Part shown: positions 10,036 to 21,895 of the stretch, in pieces
Numbering within the stretch: the first letter of the stretch is position 1
Layout of the letters: each line of letters begins with the position of its first letter
Source: Aselliscus stoliczkanus
Lineage: Eukaryota; Chordata; Mammalia; Chiroptera; Hipposideridae
DNA: 64,000 nucleotides
NCBI GenBank assembly: GCA_033961575.1
Contig: CM066732.1
Location: forward strand, 53,783,001 to 53,847,000
Direction of reading: 5' to 3'
The notes under the pieces: generated by a model
Told to the model about the DNA's origin: nothing
The model's input: the letters and a program-made list of their open reading frames with translations, nothing else
Database searches by the model: none
Translations under genes and position numbers: made by a program

Positions 10036-13000
10036 CTGTCTGGTTCTGTAAACTGCCGGAGTCGGGAGAAAATCAAAGGCCTGCTTTCTGGCTACCTGGA
10101 GCCTCTCGGTGGCCGCAGGGGCCAGGCCTGTGAACGCTGCCCCATGGCCGGTGGGTGATCTCTCCTCTGTGCGCTCTGCTTCTAATGGCCACACCCACGT
10201 CTCCTCCGTGACCCACTTTGGGCTTTGCTCACCAGTACGGAGAACTAGAAGTGACGTTCCTGGCAATTCACCCTCCACCCCCACCCCATGGCAATGCCAC
10301 TTGTGTTGGGGCACGAAACCTCAGCTGCTTTAATTCAAGTCACTGAACTCTAGGATGCAAGTCACACTCCAGAGTTAGGCCGCGGGGTCAGGTGGCGAGT
10401 GGCACCTCTTCTGATGTCATGTACTCACGTGGTTTCTCCTTGTCGCTGTCCTACTGCCTGGTTCTCCTGGGGGGACTTCCATAACAGGCTCCTGGCACAC
10501 ATTTCTGGCTTTGGGGGAGCTGAGCCTCAGGCAGGCCCCAGGGTCCGAGGGGGCACTGCTCTACTGTCTGGTTCACACACACAGTTGATTTGCTGTGACT
10601 GCCCTCCTGGCAGATGTTTGATGCCAGGACCCAGCCGGGGGTCCGAACTCTGAGGTGTGTAGAGGAGGGAGGCCCTCCTGGCCCAGGTGTGGGGAAGGTG
10701 GCCTGGAGGATGGCAGATCAGACGGGCTGGGGATTCGGGCCCCAGGTGGAAGCCACGGGAAGGACCTCTGCCCTGGTGAGCCGAGGCGCTGGTGGGAGCA
10801 TTTGAACTCTGCTGGTGCAGAATCCAGTCGCTTGTGTCCAGTCGGGAGTCCTCTCTCGGCGTTTGCGTGGGACGTACTCAGCTTGAGGCAGAAGCGCGCA
10901 GCCGCTCTCTCAGCAAGGATTGGCCGCTGGCCGAGTCTGGTCCTCCACCGCGGGAGCACCGCTGGCCCGTTGGGCCCGCCCGCCCTCCGGGTTCCTTCCT
11001 TCCTGCCGCCCCGTGACAGTGAGGAGCTGAGGAGTGGGGTGATGTCACTCTCCGCGGCTCTGAGGACTTGGGGTCTCTGTTCCCTGGCCTCACCGCCCCA
11101 GCTGGGAGACCAACGGGAGGCTCACTGCTTAAAGGAACCTGGCGGGGGGGTGCTGCGGCGGGGGGGCGGTGGTCCTTTGGAAAGATAGAAATCCTTCCCT
11201 CCTGTGAGTTACCCCCACGGGCATCCGCTCTGTTTCCAACTCAGGCCCACAGATGCCATGAGCAAGGTCCTTGAACACACGCTCAAGGTCATACCTCCAT
11301 TTGTGTTGGGATTGAGAAACCCAGGTCTCCTGACTCTCAAACCACAGCCGTTCCCTCCACAGCCCGTTTATTTATTTATTCACTTCAATTCCTAACATTA
11401 GGTCTCCTTAAGCCGTGGCACCAAGTCATTTTTCCTCCGCTTCACTCCCCAGAGCAGCTGCTGCTGCCAGGCCCTGGGTGACATGGAGAGAGCCAGGTGA
11501 GACCGCTGCACCAGTGCTTGGGACTTCCCTGGGGACGTGGCCTTGGGTGTGTGCGGGGCTGAGGAGTCACAGGAGGCCTTCTGGAGAACGCCCCCAGCCA
11601 GGCTTCCGACCAGTGGTGACGGTGACAAAACAGCGGCCCCAGAGCCGTCCCGTGTGAGCGTGGCTTGGTTCGGCCCCCATGCTGTTTGGAACATTTATGT
11701 GAGCTGCCAACATTTACAAGTTGGGGTTTCACAGAGCATGCAGATTTCCCGAGTGTCCTGGGAAATCGGTCATACTAGGCTTGTGTTCCCCTCTGGATCT
11801 GAGTAGAAACTGTCGTGCGAGTCAGAGCGTGTCCCGGCCAGCTTGCCACAGTCCCCACGCGCCTGTCGTCCCACACCTGACCTGTTCACCCTGCGTCCTG
11901 CCTGGAGCCTGGACGCAGGGTGGCGCTGGGACCCGAGCCTGAGGCTCAGACTAGAGTTAGCCTATGGCTTGTTGTGAGGCATCCATCAGGTACTATTTCT
12001 GAACAGCTTAGAGCTGAGCCTGGCACATTGTCAGCACTTGGTAAACATCACCTTTTGCCATTATCACCCCTCTTCTGCCCAGCATCGGACTGTGGGTGCA
12101 GCCTGGCACCCATGCTGCGTCGTTGTCTCCTTGGGACTTTGTAGGGTCTGTAAGGGATGCCTGAGCTTATTTGAGCTACATCGTGGGGCCCGCCCTGTGG
12201 GGGAAAAAGAGACCCAGTCTGAGTTCAAATCCCTCTTTGGGAACCGAGGGTGACTGTATCACGTGGATTTGTGTCTGGATGCCAGAGGACATTGGAAAGC
12301 ATGGAGCTACCTCCCATGCAGGAGCTCAGAATATATCCACAGTGAAGACCCCGCTTAAAAATACAGCAGTTTCTGCTGACTTGCTCTCAACAGGATCAAA
12401 GAGAAAGCAGCTTCTGGAAATGGACCAATCTGGTTCCTTATAGAGCAGTCAGCCCTTTAGGTCTCGGAAGGAGAAAGAGGCAGGTAAGGAACGGCGACAA
12501 GGGTTGACAGTTCGTGTGTTGCTGTCCCTTCTCTCCCCTCCCCCCGCCTCGCTTCCATTTCATCCCACCCCAGGCATTACGTTTTCACCAGGCAGTGAGG
12601 CAAAAATGTCGGTGTACTCCAGTTTTATTGTAGTCAGGCAGCATTTACGGGTTTGACTTTCAGCTGACCATGGCAGGAAGTCTAGAAGCAATTATAACCA
12701 GCACCTGCTCTGTCTGTGCTCTGGGCAGGCCGACTGGTTCCAGGCCACTGGTACACAAGTGTGTTTCCTGTCAGCTCAGAATAACAGCAGTGACACCTCG
12801 CTTGCTCGCTGTCTGGAAGAGCTCGCCACGCTCTGAAAACCCTCAAGCCATTGGCGTTTCTTTTAGTGAAGATATCAAATTAGTGACTGGAAAAGGAAAC
12901 ACAGAAGGTGGTTATTGTCCACGTTAAAAGTCAAGTTTAAACCACATTCATAGGCCATGTCTTGTAAGTGCAAAGTATTTGAGTAGAGGAAACTATTGAT

Positions 13001-13888
13001 TTAAAATTGAAAAGACTATTTAACAGACAATGTTTATGGCCACGGATGCGCCAAGATTAAGGCTAGAGAAAGGAGCCGTCTTCGTAGCAGTGACTTCCGC
13101 CCAGGATGCACCTGGCTATTGTGCAAAGGGATTTTTCATTCTGGGCAGACCTCTCCTTCCACTTGCTCTAATGCTTTGCCAGCGAGCTGAGGGATGCCGG
13201 GAGGGCGGGGGCTGAGGACTGGGCTGACCTCAGGAAGTCATGTGTAAAGGGCTTTTTCTCACTCGGACATAGGCCAGGTGCACAGCTGTTCTGTTCATAA
13301 TAGCTCCTGAGTTCTTGCTGCCGAGAGCCATGGCCAACCTGAGTCCTAAGAGGTAAATGAAGGTGAGAAACATTCACGGAGCTCAGAGCATTTATTTCTT
13401 GGCCAGCATCCCGCATACCTCTGTTTTATTTGGGCCCCAAGTTTAGTCTCCTTCTGCTTTACATGGAGCCCAGAAGAGCTAGACGGAGGGCCAGATGGGT
13501 GACGGGCCCCTAGGCAGCCAGTGTGGGCCGGCAAGGCAGAGGAGGGGGAAACGGCAGTGCAAGGCCCCTGGCCCGGAGGCTAAATACTCCAGTGGAGGGA
13601 TGGGATTGTTAGTCAGGCCTGGGAGAGGTCCCTGTGGCTTCCAGCTGGAAAGGGCAAGATGGCTTCTGGGCCCAGAATTTATGTTACACGTGTCCCTGAA
13701 TCTCAAAAAATCAAGTGTTTCAGGCCAAGATAGAACGTGGCTCTGGATTTCCTGTGATGCAGGCATTTTGCAGGGCTCACAGCCAGAGGGTTCAATTCCC
13801 TGAGCTCAGCAGGAGCAGGAAACTCGGTCTTCCTCCTGGGCTCTGGGTGCCGGTGTTTGTGCATCTCCAAGGGGCCGCCCTGAATGGA
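10036..13888. other. No gene recognised; a few repeat scraps
   Basis: G-runs at 11141-11172 could form a quadruplex. An MIR-like end is visible at 11220-11360 (CAAGGTCATACCTCC... AACCCAGGTCTCCTGACTC). CpGs are locally denser around 10860-11000, but the stretch is too short to call a CpG island. The open frames (up to 177 codons at 10655-11188) lack domains or conserved motifs. Confidence 0.5.
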
Positions 13889-14153
13889 CCCGTTAGGCCG
13901 AGTTCACTGGCGTCCTAGTTCTAAGGGACTCGCTAAGCTGCTTCCATCTGCAGAAGGGCTTGATTTCTCACCTTCTGGCAAAATGCAGAGTCTGTGGGCC
14001 TGCGGCCTTTTCTCGTGACCTTTGCCCTCCTCTCTGGCTAACCCACTCGCGTGGGCTCAGTGGTGAGTGTGGAGCTGTTCATGTCCCAACGTTGTTGCAC
14101 CTCCTTGCAGGAAACACCTGAACGTGGAATTAGAACCTCTCTGTGTCCTGGGT
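13889..14153 (+). repeat. Dispersed duplicate, copy B
   Basis: This is the partner of 9766-10035, 4.1 kb downstream in the same orientation. It is slightly shorter because of small gaps, including about 4 bases near the middle. The flanking sequences of the two copies are unrelated, and no target duplication or tail is visible at either end. Confidence 0.85.
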
Positions 14154-14645
14154 TCCTGTTCTCTGATTTTCCAACCTCAGACCTCCTACTTGTATGGCTT
14201 GGAAACTCTAGTGCCAATGGGCCCAGGCGGTGACACAAATCAGTATGGTAGTCATAAGTGGTAACAGTTCTGGGGACAGTGACCATCTGGTGAGCCACCA
14301 CGCTGCCCCAGTGAAATAACCCCCTTTCAGCGTGGCCACCAGGAATACGGACCCAGTCTTTCAGGAAATCCATATTTTTATGCAAAACCTCCCAATTACA
14401 CATTACATGAATTCCACATTGTGACAAACACTCAGTGAGCCAAAGTAAAGATGTTTTTCAGATGGCCAGTTATTAATTTCTGATGTGGAGGTCGGAGCAA
14501 TGGAAGGCTATTTTAGGGAGTGAAGACATAGTCCACACGGCCATACAAGCGATGAAGCAGGGACATGGGTTATGAAGTGGTCCCTGAACTATTCTGGGGA
14601 AGACATGGCAAGGGCTAGAAATTAATGACGAAGAGGGACTGGATT
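14154..14645. other. No gene recognised
   Basis: A minus-strand open frame across 14038-14427 has no recognisable domain and overlaps the duplicated repeat. I see no repeat family in the rest. Confidence 0.5.
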
Positions 14646-14660
14646 TGAGACGTATTTCTG

Positions 14661-14776
14661 TTTTTTTTTTTTTTTTTTTTTTTGAGGGCAGTGTCACTAG
14701 CCCTCATATGTGGGACCGAACCGGGGCCGCTGGCTTCCAAGGCCAGCGCTTAACCACCGCGCCACTCGGCCGGCCC
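14661..14776 (-). mobile_element. tRNA-derived SINE, short form (copy 2)
   Basis: The head is the same as in copy 1. On the minus strand it reads GGGCCGGCCGAGTGGCGCGG, with B box GGTTCGGTCCCA (one base shorter than copy 1), then GAGGGCTAGTGACACTG and a poly(A) tail. Target duplications TGAGACGTATTTCTG and TGAGACCTATTTCTG (one mismatch) lie at 14646-14660 and 14777-14791. Confidence 0.9.
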
Positions 14777-14791
14777 TGAGACCTATTTCTG

Positions 14792-15955
14792 AACTAGAAT
14801 CCGCAGTGTTTAGAGACTTACTGAGTTTGGGGGAGGGCAGAGAGGGAGGGCTAGGTTGAGAATGGTCCTGATGTAGTTTTGTCTTTATCTCTGGCTTATG
14901 AATACTTCCAGGGTCATGGCCCTTGGCCCACAGCCAGGCTTGCTAAGACCCTCGGAGCCTGCCCGGATTTCACACCCTTGCCTCGTTCCATAATGCACTG
15001 TTGCTGCCATTCTGGGAGCAGCCAGCAGACCCAGGTACGTTTTGCAGACAAGAAGGTGTCCTCCGCCACCAAGAGCCGGTTGTCCCGGGATGATGGATCT
15101 GCGATACCATGGAAAGCCAAACTGTTATCGTCCATGGTACACAAAACACGCTGTCACAGCGAGGACTCATAATAATCCCTCAGTTTCCTAAATGGCTTTA
15201 CTGCTGCTTTTTTAATTAAGACCCATTAACTTGTCATATATTGATAACAGAGATGACCCTGAAATAGATGGATACATCAGAGCTCTCCTTCGTCCTGTGC
15301 TTTTATGTGAATGTGTTAATTATTTTTGTCATTAGGGAGACTGATGGTGGGATGGAGAAGCACCAACGGAGTTTGACAAAGTGTTGGTATTTGTAGCCGG
15401 GAACTCAGCGTGCGTTGGGGGTCATCCTTCACTCTTGAATTTCACAGTTGGCACCAAGGAACCAAGCTAGGGTTTCTTGTACTAATAGTCCCATCTCAGG
15501 GGGACACGGAGGACCCACTATTTTGATGCAGGCATTTACAGGAGACCAGATCTGGTATGCAGATGGGGTTTTGTTTGAATATACATAGCTAGCTCACAAC
15601 ATGTTTGTTTGTTTTTTTAAAAATAATTATTGGCTAACATTGAAAGATAGGGAAACTTCACATACAAATCTGGATTTCTAGCATCTGAAACTTGTCTGGA
15701 GGTCCCCGGCCTACGTTCCTGGATGGCATGAGAGTCGAGGAGTGGCTTCCCTTGAAAGGGCCACGTGCTCGGCAGTGTGCCACGCTCCCTCCCCCCGCCC
15801 TTTGTCCCTCTGAAACTGAGAGCCACGCGCCATTTGTCATTATGCTTGTGTGTGTGTTTGTTTTTATAGGAGTACTAGGGAACACATGAAAAGATTTCTG
15901 GTATGTCTCTTTGTAAAAAGCATAGAAATGAGACATAGACCATGATGGGTCATGT
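14792..15955. other. No gene; quiet region
   Basis: At 15170-15340 an AT-rich stretch with TTTTTTAATTAAGACCCATT and GTGTTAATTATTTTTG is free of recognised repeats and could be conserved noncoding DNA. The overlapping frames at 14879-15172 show no protein family. Confidence 0.45.
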
Positions 15956-15957
15956 TA

Positions 15958-16055
15958 TTAGGTTGGTGCATGTAATTGCGGTTTGTGCATGGTTGAAGTT
16001 TGCTGTTTGATATTGGAATGCATTCTTAAATGAGTGTGGTTATGCTATACATCAT
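15958..16055 (+). mobile_element. Mariner (Hsmar1-like) 5' end fragment
   Basis: The element starts TTAGGTTGGTGCATGTAATT, close to the Hsmar1/MADE1 terminal repeat, and is preceded by a TA dinucleotide as expected for Tc1/mariner insertion. It continues into GTTTGATATTGGAATGCATT and GTGGTTATGCTATACATCAT, which correspond to the Hsmar1 5' untranslated region. It breaks off before the transposase and no 3' terminal repeat is present. Confidence 0.8.
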
Positions 16056-16074
16056 AACAAGAGAGGAAGACGTG

Positions 16075-16520
16075 TCAGTTAGCTCCTGCCGCAACTCGCT
16101 GTGTGACAGCCACCCCAAACTCAGCGACTTAAAACAACTGTCATTTACTCTCAGTGATCTGTGCGGTGGCTGGGAATTGGCCGATCAAAGTGGGGTCAGG
16201 CTGGGTCCCGGCGTGCTCCGTGGGTCCCCTGGGATCTCCAGGGGCACGTCCTGCTTGTGGTGATACTGGAAACATCAGAGCACAAGCCCAACCGCACAAC
16301 ACGTTTCAGACCCTGCTTGCACCACATCTGCTATGTTCTATCGGCAAGGCAGTGGCCAAGCCCCAGGTCAAGCGGAAGGGCGTCCACCTGCGTCCAGTGG
16401 GAAGAGCTCAGACACTCATTTTGTTGGTGCAGGAAGAGCAAGGACTGGGGCCGATACCGTGTCCCCCTGAAGGGGTGAAGAGGTGTGGCCGAGGCACTTG
16501 TAGAGCTATGCTTTCTCTTT
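16075..16520. mobile_element. Old LTR-like or MER-type repeat
   Basis: The block CACCCCAAACTCAGCGACTTAAAACAACTG is typical of an old mammalian repeat ('CCCCAAAACTTAGTGGCTTAAAACAAC'). It is followed by TCAGTGATCTGTGCGGTGGCTGGGAATT, which fits its continuation. The right boundary is uncertain. Similar host sequence flanks the solo LTR at 56 kb. Confidence 0.45.
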
Positions 16521-17593
16521 AGTGGGATCAGCCACAGAGTTCTCCCCCTTTAGCATGATAATTTTGATCTTTAATTTTATTTTTGATTACAAAATATTAC
16601 AAAGATATAAATATAATATAAAATAATAGCAGACCCCTGGTTTCACAGATGTTAGTGTTTGCTTTATGTTCTTTTTCCTCAATTACCTCAGAAAATCAAA
16701 TACTGATTTTACCAACGGTCTGTCCCACTCCATCACCTCACTCTACCATGCATGTTCTTTATAGTTTTACCAGTTTTTGTTCCTTTAAACATACTTGTAT
16801 TGAAAAGAAAAAAAAAATCTTTTGCGATTGTCCTCTGTACCTCGGGGTAGATAGAGGTTGTCGGTCATGCCTCTGGCTGAGAAGGCAGCACGTTTCGGTG
16901 GCTTTACCGGGAGGGCCCATGAGAGGGCAGTGTGAGCCCAGGAAACCCGCGCGTGGCGGGCGGAGGCCAGCCCGGGCTCCCCTCCTCTGCGCAATCCGTC
17001 CCTCGTCCCTCCTGGCGGCGTCTTAGGTCTGTTTCTTGTATTTTGCCCTGGATGTGTGGCCTGCGAGTGTGTGCGTGTGGGCCTGTCTCTGGCCCGTGGG
17101 TGATTGTGTGTGTGCTGGGACTCCCCCACGCTTCCTGTCCCTGTCCGGTGGCCTTGCTGTCATTAGGGGTGCCCTCAGGTGTGCATGCCTCTGCTTCTCC
17201 AGCCCCAGCTCACTACCCTGTTGACTTTGTGTTTCGAATCCCCTCTCCATCTCTGTCTCAGGTAGTTGCTGGGCTTCGGGCCAGGATTTCTGCTCCAGGT
17301 TTTGAAGCTCCTCCCAAGTGACACACACATTAAGTGCCAGACAATCTGGAGGGTGGGGCGGCAGGACCCTGCCTGGCCTGGCGAGGCTCTCCCGGGGGAG
17401 TGGGCCCTGACCAGGATGGACTCGACTTTCCCGCCTCTCAAAAAGTCAACACCAAGGTAAAACCACAGGCGAAACAGACTTATTTGTCACCATTCTATTT
17501 GGGGCACGAATTTCTTTTGTTTGGAGCCTGAAGATCTTGACTGAGAAAAGCTCCCTGCTCTGTCGTAAAAACCAGTGTTGCTTTACTGAGTAG
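16521..17593. other. No gene; AT-rich then GC-rich
   Basis: The part at 16560-16820 is AT-rich, may be eroded LINE sequence and carries an A9 run. The part at 16850-17020 is GC-rich with some CpGs. No exon is supported. Confidence 0.45.
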
Positions 17594-17595
17594 GT

Positions 17596-17681
<86 letters not shown>
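17594..17681 (+). repeat. Compound microsatellite (GT)n(AG)n
   Basis: A GT tract (17594-17620) passes directly into an AG tract (17621-17681) of about 30 units. Homopurine mirror repeats of this length can form triplex DNA. The same compound design recurs at 19656-19747. Confidence 0.97.
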
Positions 17682-17685
<4 letters not shown>

Positions 17686-18682
17686 GTATCTGTTCTCAGA
17701 GAGCAGAGGGGCAGGTGTGCATGTGTTCTTGTCTCTGTGAGTGTGTGTTTTTCTGAGTTTGTGATGGATGTGTGTGATTGGGCCTGTGTGTGTGTCTCTA
17801 TGAAGACCTGTGACTGTCTGTTGGAGAGTGTGAACGTCAGCCTGTATAAATGTGCGTGGTGCTGCGTGTGTGTGTCTAGGTGTGAGTGTGCGGATGAGTA
17901 TCCATACTGGTGGAGAGCGTCAGTGTCCGTGTTGGTGTGTGTTCTGAGTGTGAGAAACCAGCACCGGCATCATGGCCCCTACTCCTGCTTGTCTCTGGGG
18001 CAACCTGGATGTGGGGCAGATGGTGATAACAGGTGATGGATGGATGAGCCTGTGGAATTGACGTCTGATCTCCGAAGGACCTTTTCCGAAGGGTGATTTC
18101 AAATGGCCTTCACCTCAGAAGATAGCAGTATTCCAGGGCTTTCCTGGGAGCTCGAAGGCATGGAACACTGCCATTCAGGAGAACTGGGGACTCTCAGAGA
18201 AGGACGAGCCCGAGGTGCCTCCTGTCTGGTCTCCCCCTCCGACCCTGCAGAATCTCTAGCGACCCAGGACCCTCAGCCCTTTTGGTGCTTAGGTGGCCTG
18301 GATTGTTCACATGCAAGCTGGGCCCAGGCAAGGGCCCCGCGGCCCTGCGGTGCCCAGTTCTGCGCCTGAGCCGAAGCAGCTCTCTAGTTCCTGCCGCGCC
18401 CTGCCCGCCTTTCAGTGGTGCTCTGGCCACAGCAGGTGTGAGCAGCTTTCAGCCTGCCCTCTTGCCCCGCGGGCCACCTGCTGGATCGGACGTGGGGCTC
18501 TCGCCAGACTCAGTGCAGTGTCCTCCTCTGAGAACTTCTCTCTGACCTTCTCTCAGGAAAAGGGATCAGCTTGGCTTTTCGTCTCTCCCCTGCATCACTA
18601 CTCACTTCCCTTGTGGCCAGGCACCATGGGCGCGGTGGTGGCTACACTTAGGAGCTTGTCCCAGGTGAAAAGATAACCTTAT
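17682..18682. other. TG-rich decayed tract, then no gene
   Basis: A degenerate TGTGTG-rich stretch runs to about 17945, probably the eroded flank of the compound microsatellite. The remainder to 18682 is GC-rich. I recognise no gene or repeat in it. Confidence 0.5.
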
Positions 18683-19089
18683 TGTACGAGTTTGCCAGGG
18701 CTCCGTAACAAAATACCACAAACTGGGTGGCTTCAAGCATCAGGAACGTACGGTCTCACAACCTGGAGGCTGGAGGCCTGAAACGAAGGTGTCTCAGGGC
18801 CATCCGTGCTCTTGAGATCTGTGGGGAACACCTACCGAGCCCCTTCCAGCCCCTGGTAGTTTGGGGCTCACAGTGCCTCACCCCGATCTCTGCCTTCACA
18901 CGTGTCTTCTCACTCACACACCGATCATGTCGGACCGGGGTCCTGACCTCCCCTAGTGTGACCTCATCTTAGCTCAGGACACCTACAGTGACCTCATGTT
19001 CAAATACGGGCACATTTGCGGGTACTGGGAGTAAAGAGCTCCACAGACCTTTGTTTGAGGGTGGGAGGGACAGAGTTCAACCCATGACA
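18683..19089 (-). mobile_element. MLT1-type LTR (ERVL-MaLR)
   Basis: Read on the minus strand, the LTR starts TGTCATGGGTTGAACTCTGT, carries AATGTGCCCGTATTTGAAC-like sequence and a GAGGTCACTGTAGG block, and ends near CACCCAGTTTGTGGTATTTT, GTTACGGAGCCCTGGC and ACTCGTACA. This is the order of an MLT1 LTR (TG start, 'GCCACCCAGTTTGTGG' near the end, CA finish). It is a solo LTR of 407 bp with no internal region beside it. The flanks CTTAT and TTAAT do not form a clear 5-bp duplication. Confidence 0.8.
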
Positions 19090-19653
19090 TTAATCATCTC
19101 ACTAGTCATGGTCATTCTTTCGGGATCTAGGTTTTCAGAGAAATCCACAAGCACATCTCAGAGCAGTGGGTCCCCATCTCCGCCCCAGGTCTTCTTTCTC
19201 TCGTTCTCTTTGTCACCACAGTCAGTCACCAGCAACACAACCTCAACTTCGTGACTCTCACCCCTTGAAAGAAAATTAAGTTTAAGGAACAGCAAGGGAC
19301 CGAGGCTGTGCTTTAATGGCAGCCTGCCGGGGCCATCCGCCCTGGATACGTGTCCCCAGGGAGTGCCGGGGGGACCACCACACCAGCCACTGCAGCGCCC
19401 TGGAGACACAAAGCTTCCTTCCCGTCTGCCAGGACAGGGCGCTTCTCAAGCTCCCCCTTTTCTCTTTTAGGGAGCGAACAATCTTAATTTTTAAAGGTGC
19501 TATGAAGCTGTTCCTCTGCCTTCGTTTCCTGGATTGCTCTATCCGGGTAACGGTTCCCCCTGCCGCTGCTAGCGGCCACGATGTGCTGCTGGAATTCTTA
19601 GCGATAAAGTATTTGTGTTTCTTTCTTTTCTGTTTTTGAGGAGACTATGGTAG

Positions 19654-19655
<2 letters not shown>
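19090..19655. other. No gene recognised
   Basis: This is unique sequence with no repeat motif I know. One open frame of 107 codons at 19316-19639 lacks family features. Confidence 0.5.

Positions 19656-19747
<92 letters not shown>
19656..19747 (+). repeat. Compound microsatellite (GT)n(AG)n
   Basis: A GT run (19656-19700) joins an AG run (19701-19747), again followed by a decayed TGTGAG-rich stretch to about 19830. The organisation mirrors 17594-17681, including the TAGG start and the GT-then-AG order. Confidence 0.97.
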
Positions 19748-19749
<2 letters not shown>

Positions 19750-19830
19750 TGTGAGGTGCGTGGATGAGTATTTGTATGTGGGGTAAGTGTGTGTGAGTGT
19801 GAGTGTGAGTATTTGTGGGGGTGAGTGTGT

Positions 19831-21584
19831 GGGGCTTTGGATGAGGGCACTCAGCGCTCTCCCTCTCCCCTTGGTCTGCAGATCTGGTAGCTGGGAGATA
19901 AGTCACCAAAGTCATTCAAGAGCCAGGCTGCTGGGGCTTGGTCTTTGTCTTCTGCTGGTTGAGTTCCAAATTCCAGGCAGTCAGCTGATCCCCAGGGTGA
20001 GCTAGATGGATTCCTGGCGTCCAGGAGACGTAGGTTCTCATCTGAGCACCATCATTTTGCTCCCAGCCCCAGAACAAAAACAGGAAGAGCATCTCTTGCC
20101 CCTGGTTGCTGCTGCCCAACCCCTGGGATCCCCGTGATGGGTCAGGTCCCATGTCCCTCCCTGTGCAGCCCCCGCAACTCTGGGCTTCACGGTGCAGAGG
20201 GCCAGGCCCTGTTTGGAACGCGGGGCTGGGGCCCTGCTGAATGGCGTGGGTGCGTGTGGTGGAGAGGCAACAGCTCCCGGGAGATTCCTTCCTCCAGCAG
20301 GAAAGTGGGTGCCGGTGGACAGGAATTGTCTAGCATGGCCCCTGGAGAGATGGTGTGCTCCATTCATCTCTGCCCTAACCAGCAGCCTGAGCGATGCACC
20401 CACATGAACCCAAGGCGGGCTTCCCGTCCGGCTGTCTCCAGCTTGTTTCTTTTGTGTTGGCCCAGGGACCTGGCACTCTGTATTTGCGTGGGGGTGAGGT
20501 GACGTCATCTGTCTGAGAGCAGCACACCTGCCTGGGGTTTGAGCCACAGGTTGGGTTTACCTGCGTGGCTGGCCCCAGAGGTGATGAAGGGATGAGGGAC
20601 ATACGGCGGGGGTCCTAACAGCAGATGTTCATTCCTTTGTCTGAAACGTAAGAAGCGGGAGGTTGGAGAGGCTGGCGACTGGGCCCGGTGTCCATCAAAG
20701 TCAGGCCAGAGCTCCGGAAAGCCCCCAAGATCTTTGTGATGCTTGGCGAGGTCTCAAGTCGTCTATGCTATTGGGACATTTCGCCAATTCCTGTCCCCCT
20801 TGTAGCTCCCTCAGCCTGTTTCTTTCTCTCAAGAAACCCAGCACCTTTCTCCTTCTACTCAATGCACAGCCCCTCGGCTGTGTCGCAGTGTCTCCTGCGA
20901 ACCCTGGGTTATCAGACAATTCCCTCCACTCATCTCTCTTCCCTGCTGGTGCCTCTGCGTGTGTGTGTTTCCATGTGTTTCCATGTGTGCTTCAGCAGGT
21001 CTTTCTGCTAGCGAGAGGTGGTCCCACTTAATGATCCAAGGTGGGAGGCTGGGGGTGGGGCGCTGACCCCACTTCTGGTCCTGCGAAGGAAATCGCGGAG
21101 CCCCTAATACCTTCCGCAGCCCTCTGCCTGCCCCAGACCATGCACAGGATCTCTGTCCTGGTGTCAGAAGAACTTATGGGAAGCATCAGGCTGATTTCAG
21201 AATTAACACGTGGCTGCAGAAGGAACAGGACCTGTCACTTGACCTAAGACATCTCCTTGTGTTATTCAGGGAAGCGACCATTCAGAGCAAGGGCTCGGGG
21301 GGGCAGGGATGGATCCCAAGTTCCCTTTGGATAATGTAAGATGGAAACACTACTTAGGCAATCCTAGGACTTGTTTAGAGACTATTAACCCAAATGACAG
21401 GTCCATAAACCCTAGGACACGCAGGCTGTTATGTGAATGTCCCCTCCCCCACCACGGGACTCTCGGTAGCTTGGTGGGAGGTTCTTGTCTGTGCAGCAAA
21501 AGTCAGATCAATATTGATAAGGCTGCCTTTCTGAGGAAGGTTCCCACTGAAAGCATGGTCAGAAGTGGAAAGCTTCTAGTCCGG
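19831..21584. other. No gene recognised
   Basis: A perfect TGACGTCA lies at 20500-20507. Open frames of up to 169 codons on the minus strand (20038-20547) carry no domain. I recognise no repeat families. Confidence 0.5.
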
Positions 21585-21700
21585 GGATTACACACTGGCG
21601 GCTGTCAGCTGAATTTCGCCGTCAGAAACATTTTATTCGTCTGCGCAAACTGAAAATAGAATTCAGGTGTTTTTATGTGGGGTCACACCCTCCATTTCGC
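21585..21700 (+). mobile_element. Old DNA-transposon-like repeat fragment
   Basis: GGGATTACACACTGGCGGCTGTCAGCTGAATTTCGCC followed by AAACATTTTATTCGTCTG parallels an old repeat with 'GCAAACTGGCGGCCC...CCGAATTCGGCCC...GTGTTTTGTTTGGC'. I do not recall the family name with certainty. Confidence 0.4.
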
Positions 21701-21769
21701 CAGCTACAAAGGTCAGCTGCATTGTGTCCATCACTTGCCTTGTCCTGAAGACATTTAGTTCTGCAGGCA

Positions 21770-21895
21770 TTTATGAGCACCCCTCCCTTCATTTATAGAT
21801 GAGGAATGAAGGTCCGCAAAGGGCCAGATCACACCGTTAGCTGGTGAGAGAGCCAGGGATGGAATCCAGGTTTGGGGCGCCCAGCCCAGCCCGTC
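21770..21895 (+). mobile_element. MIR SINE fragment
   Basis: TTTATAGATGAGGAATGAAGG, GGGCCAGATCACACCGTTAG and GGGATGGAATCCAGG match the 3' half of MIR ('TTTTACAGATGAGGAAACTGAGG', 'AAGGTCACACAGCTAG', 'GGGATTTGAACCCAGG'). Confidence 0.75.

Noticed and set aside
10860..11000. CpG-island-like patch
   Set aside because: Only about 140 bp with modest CpG density, and no promoter motifs nearby.
17596..18036. Frame with Cys-Val and Glu-Arg repeats
   Set aside because: It is a translation of the compound GT/AG microsatellite.
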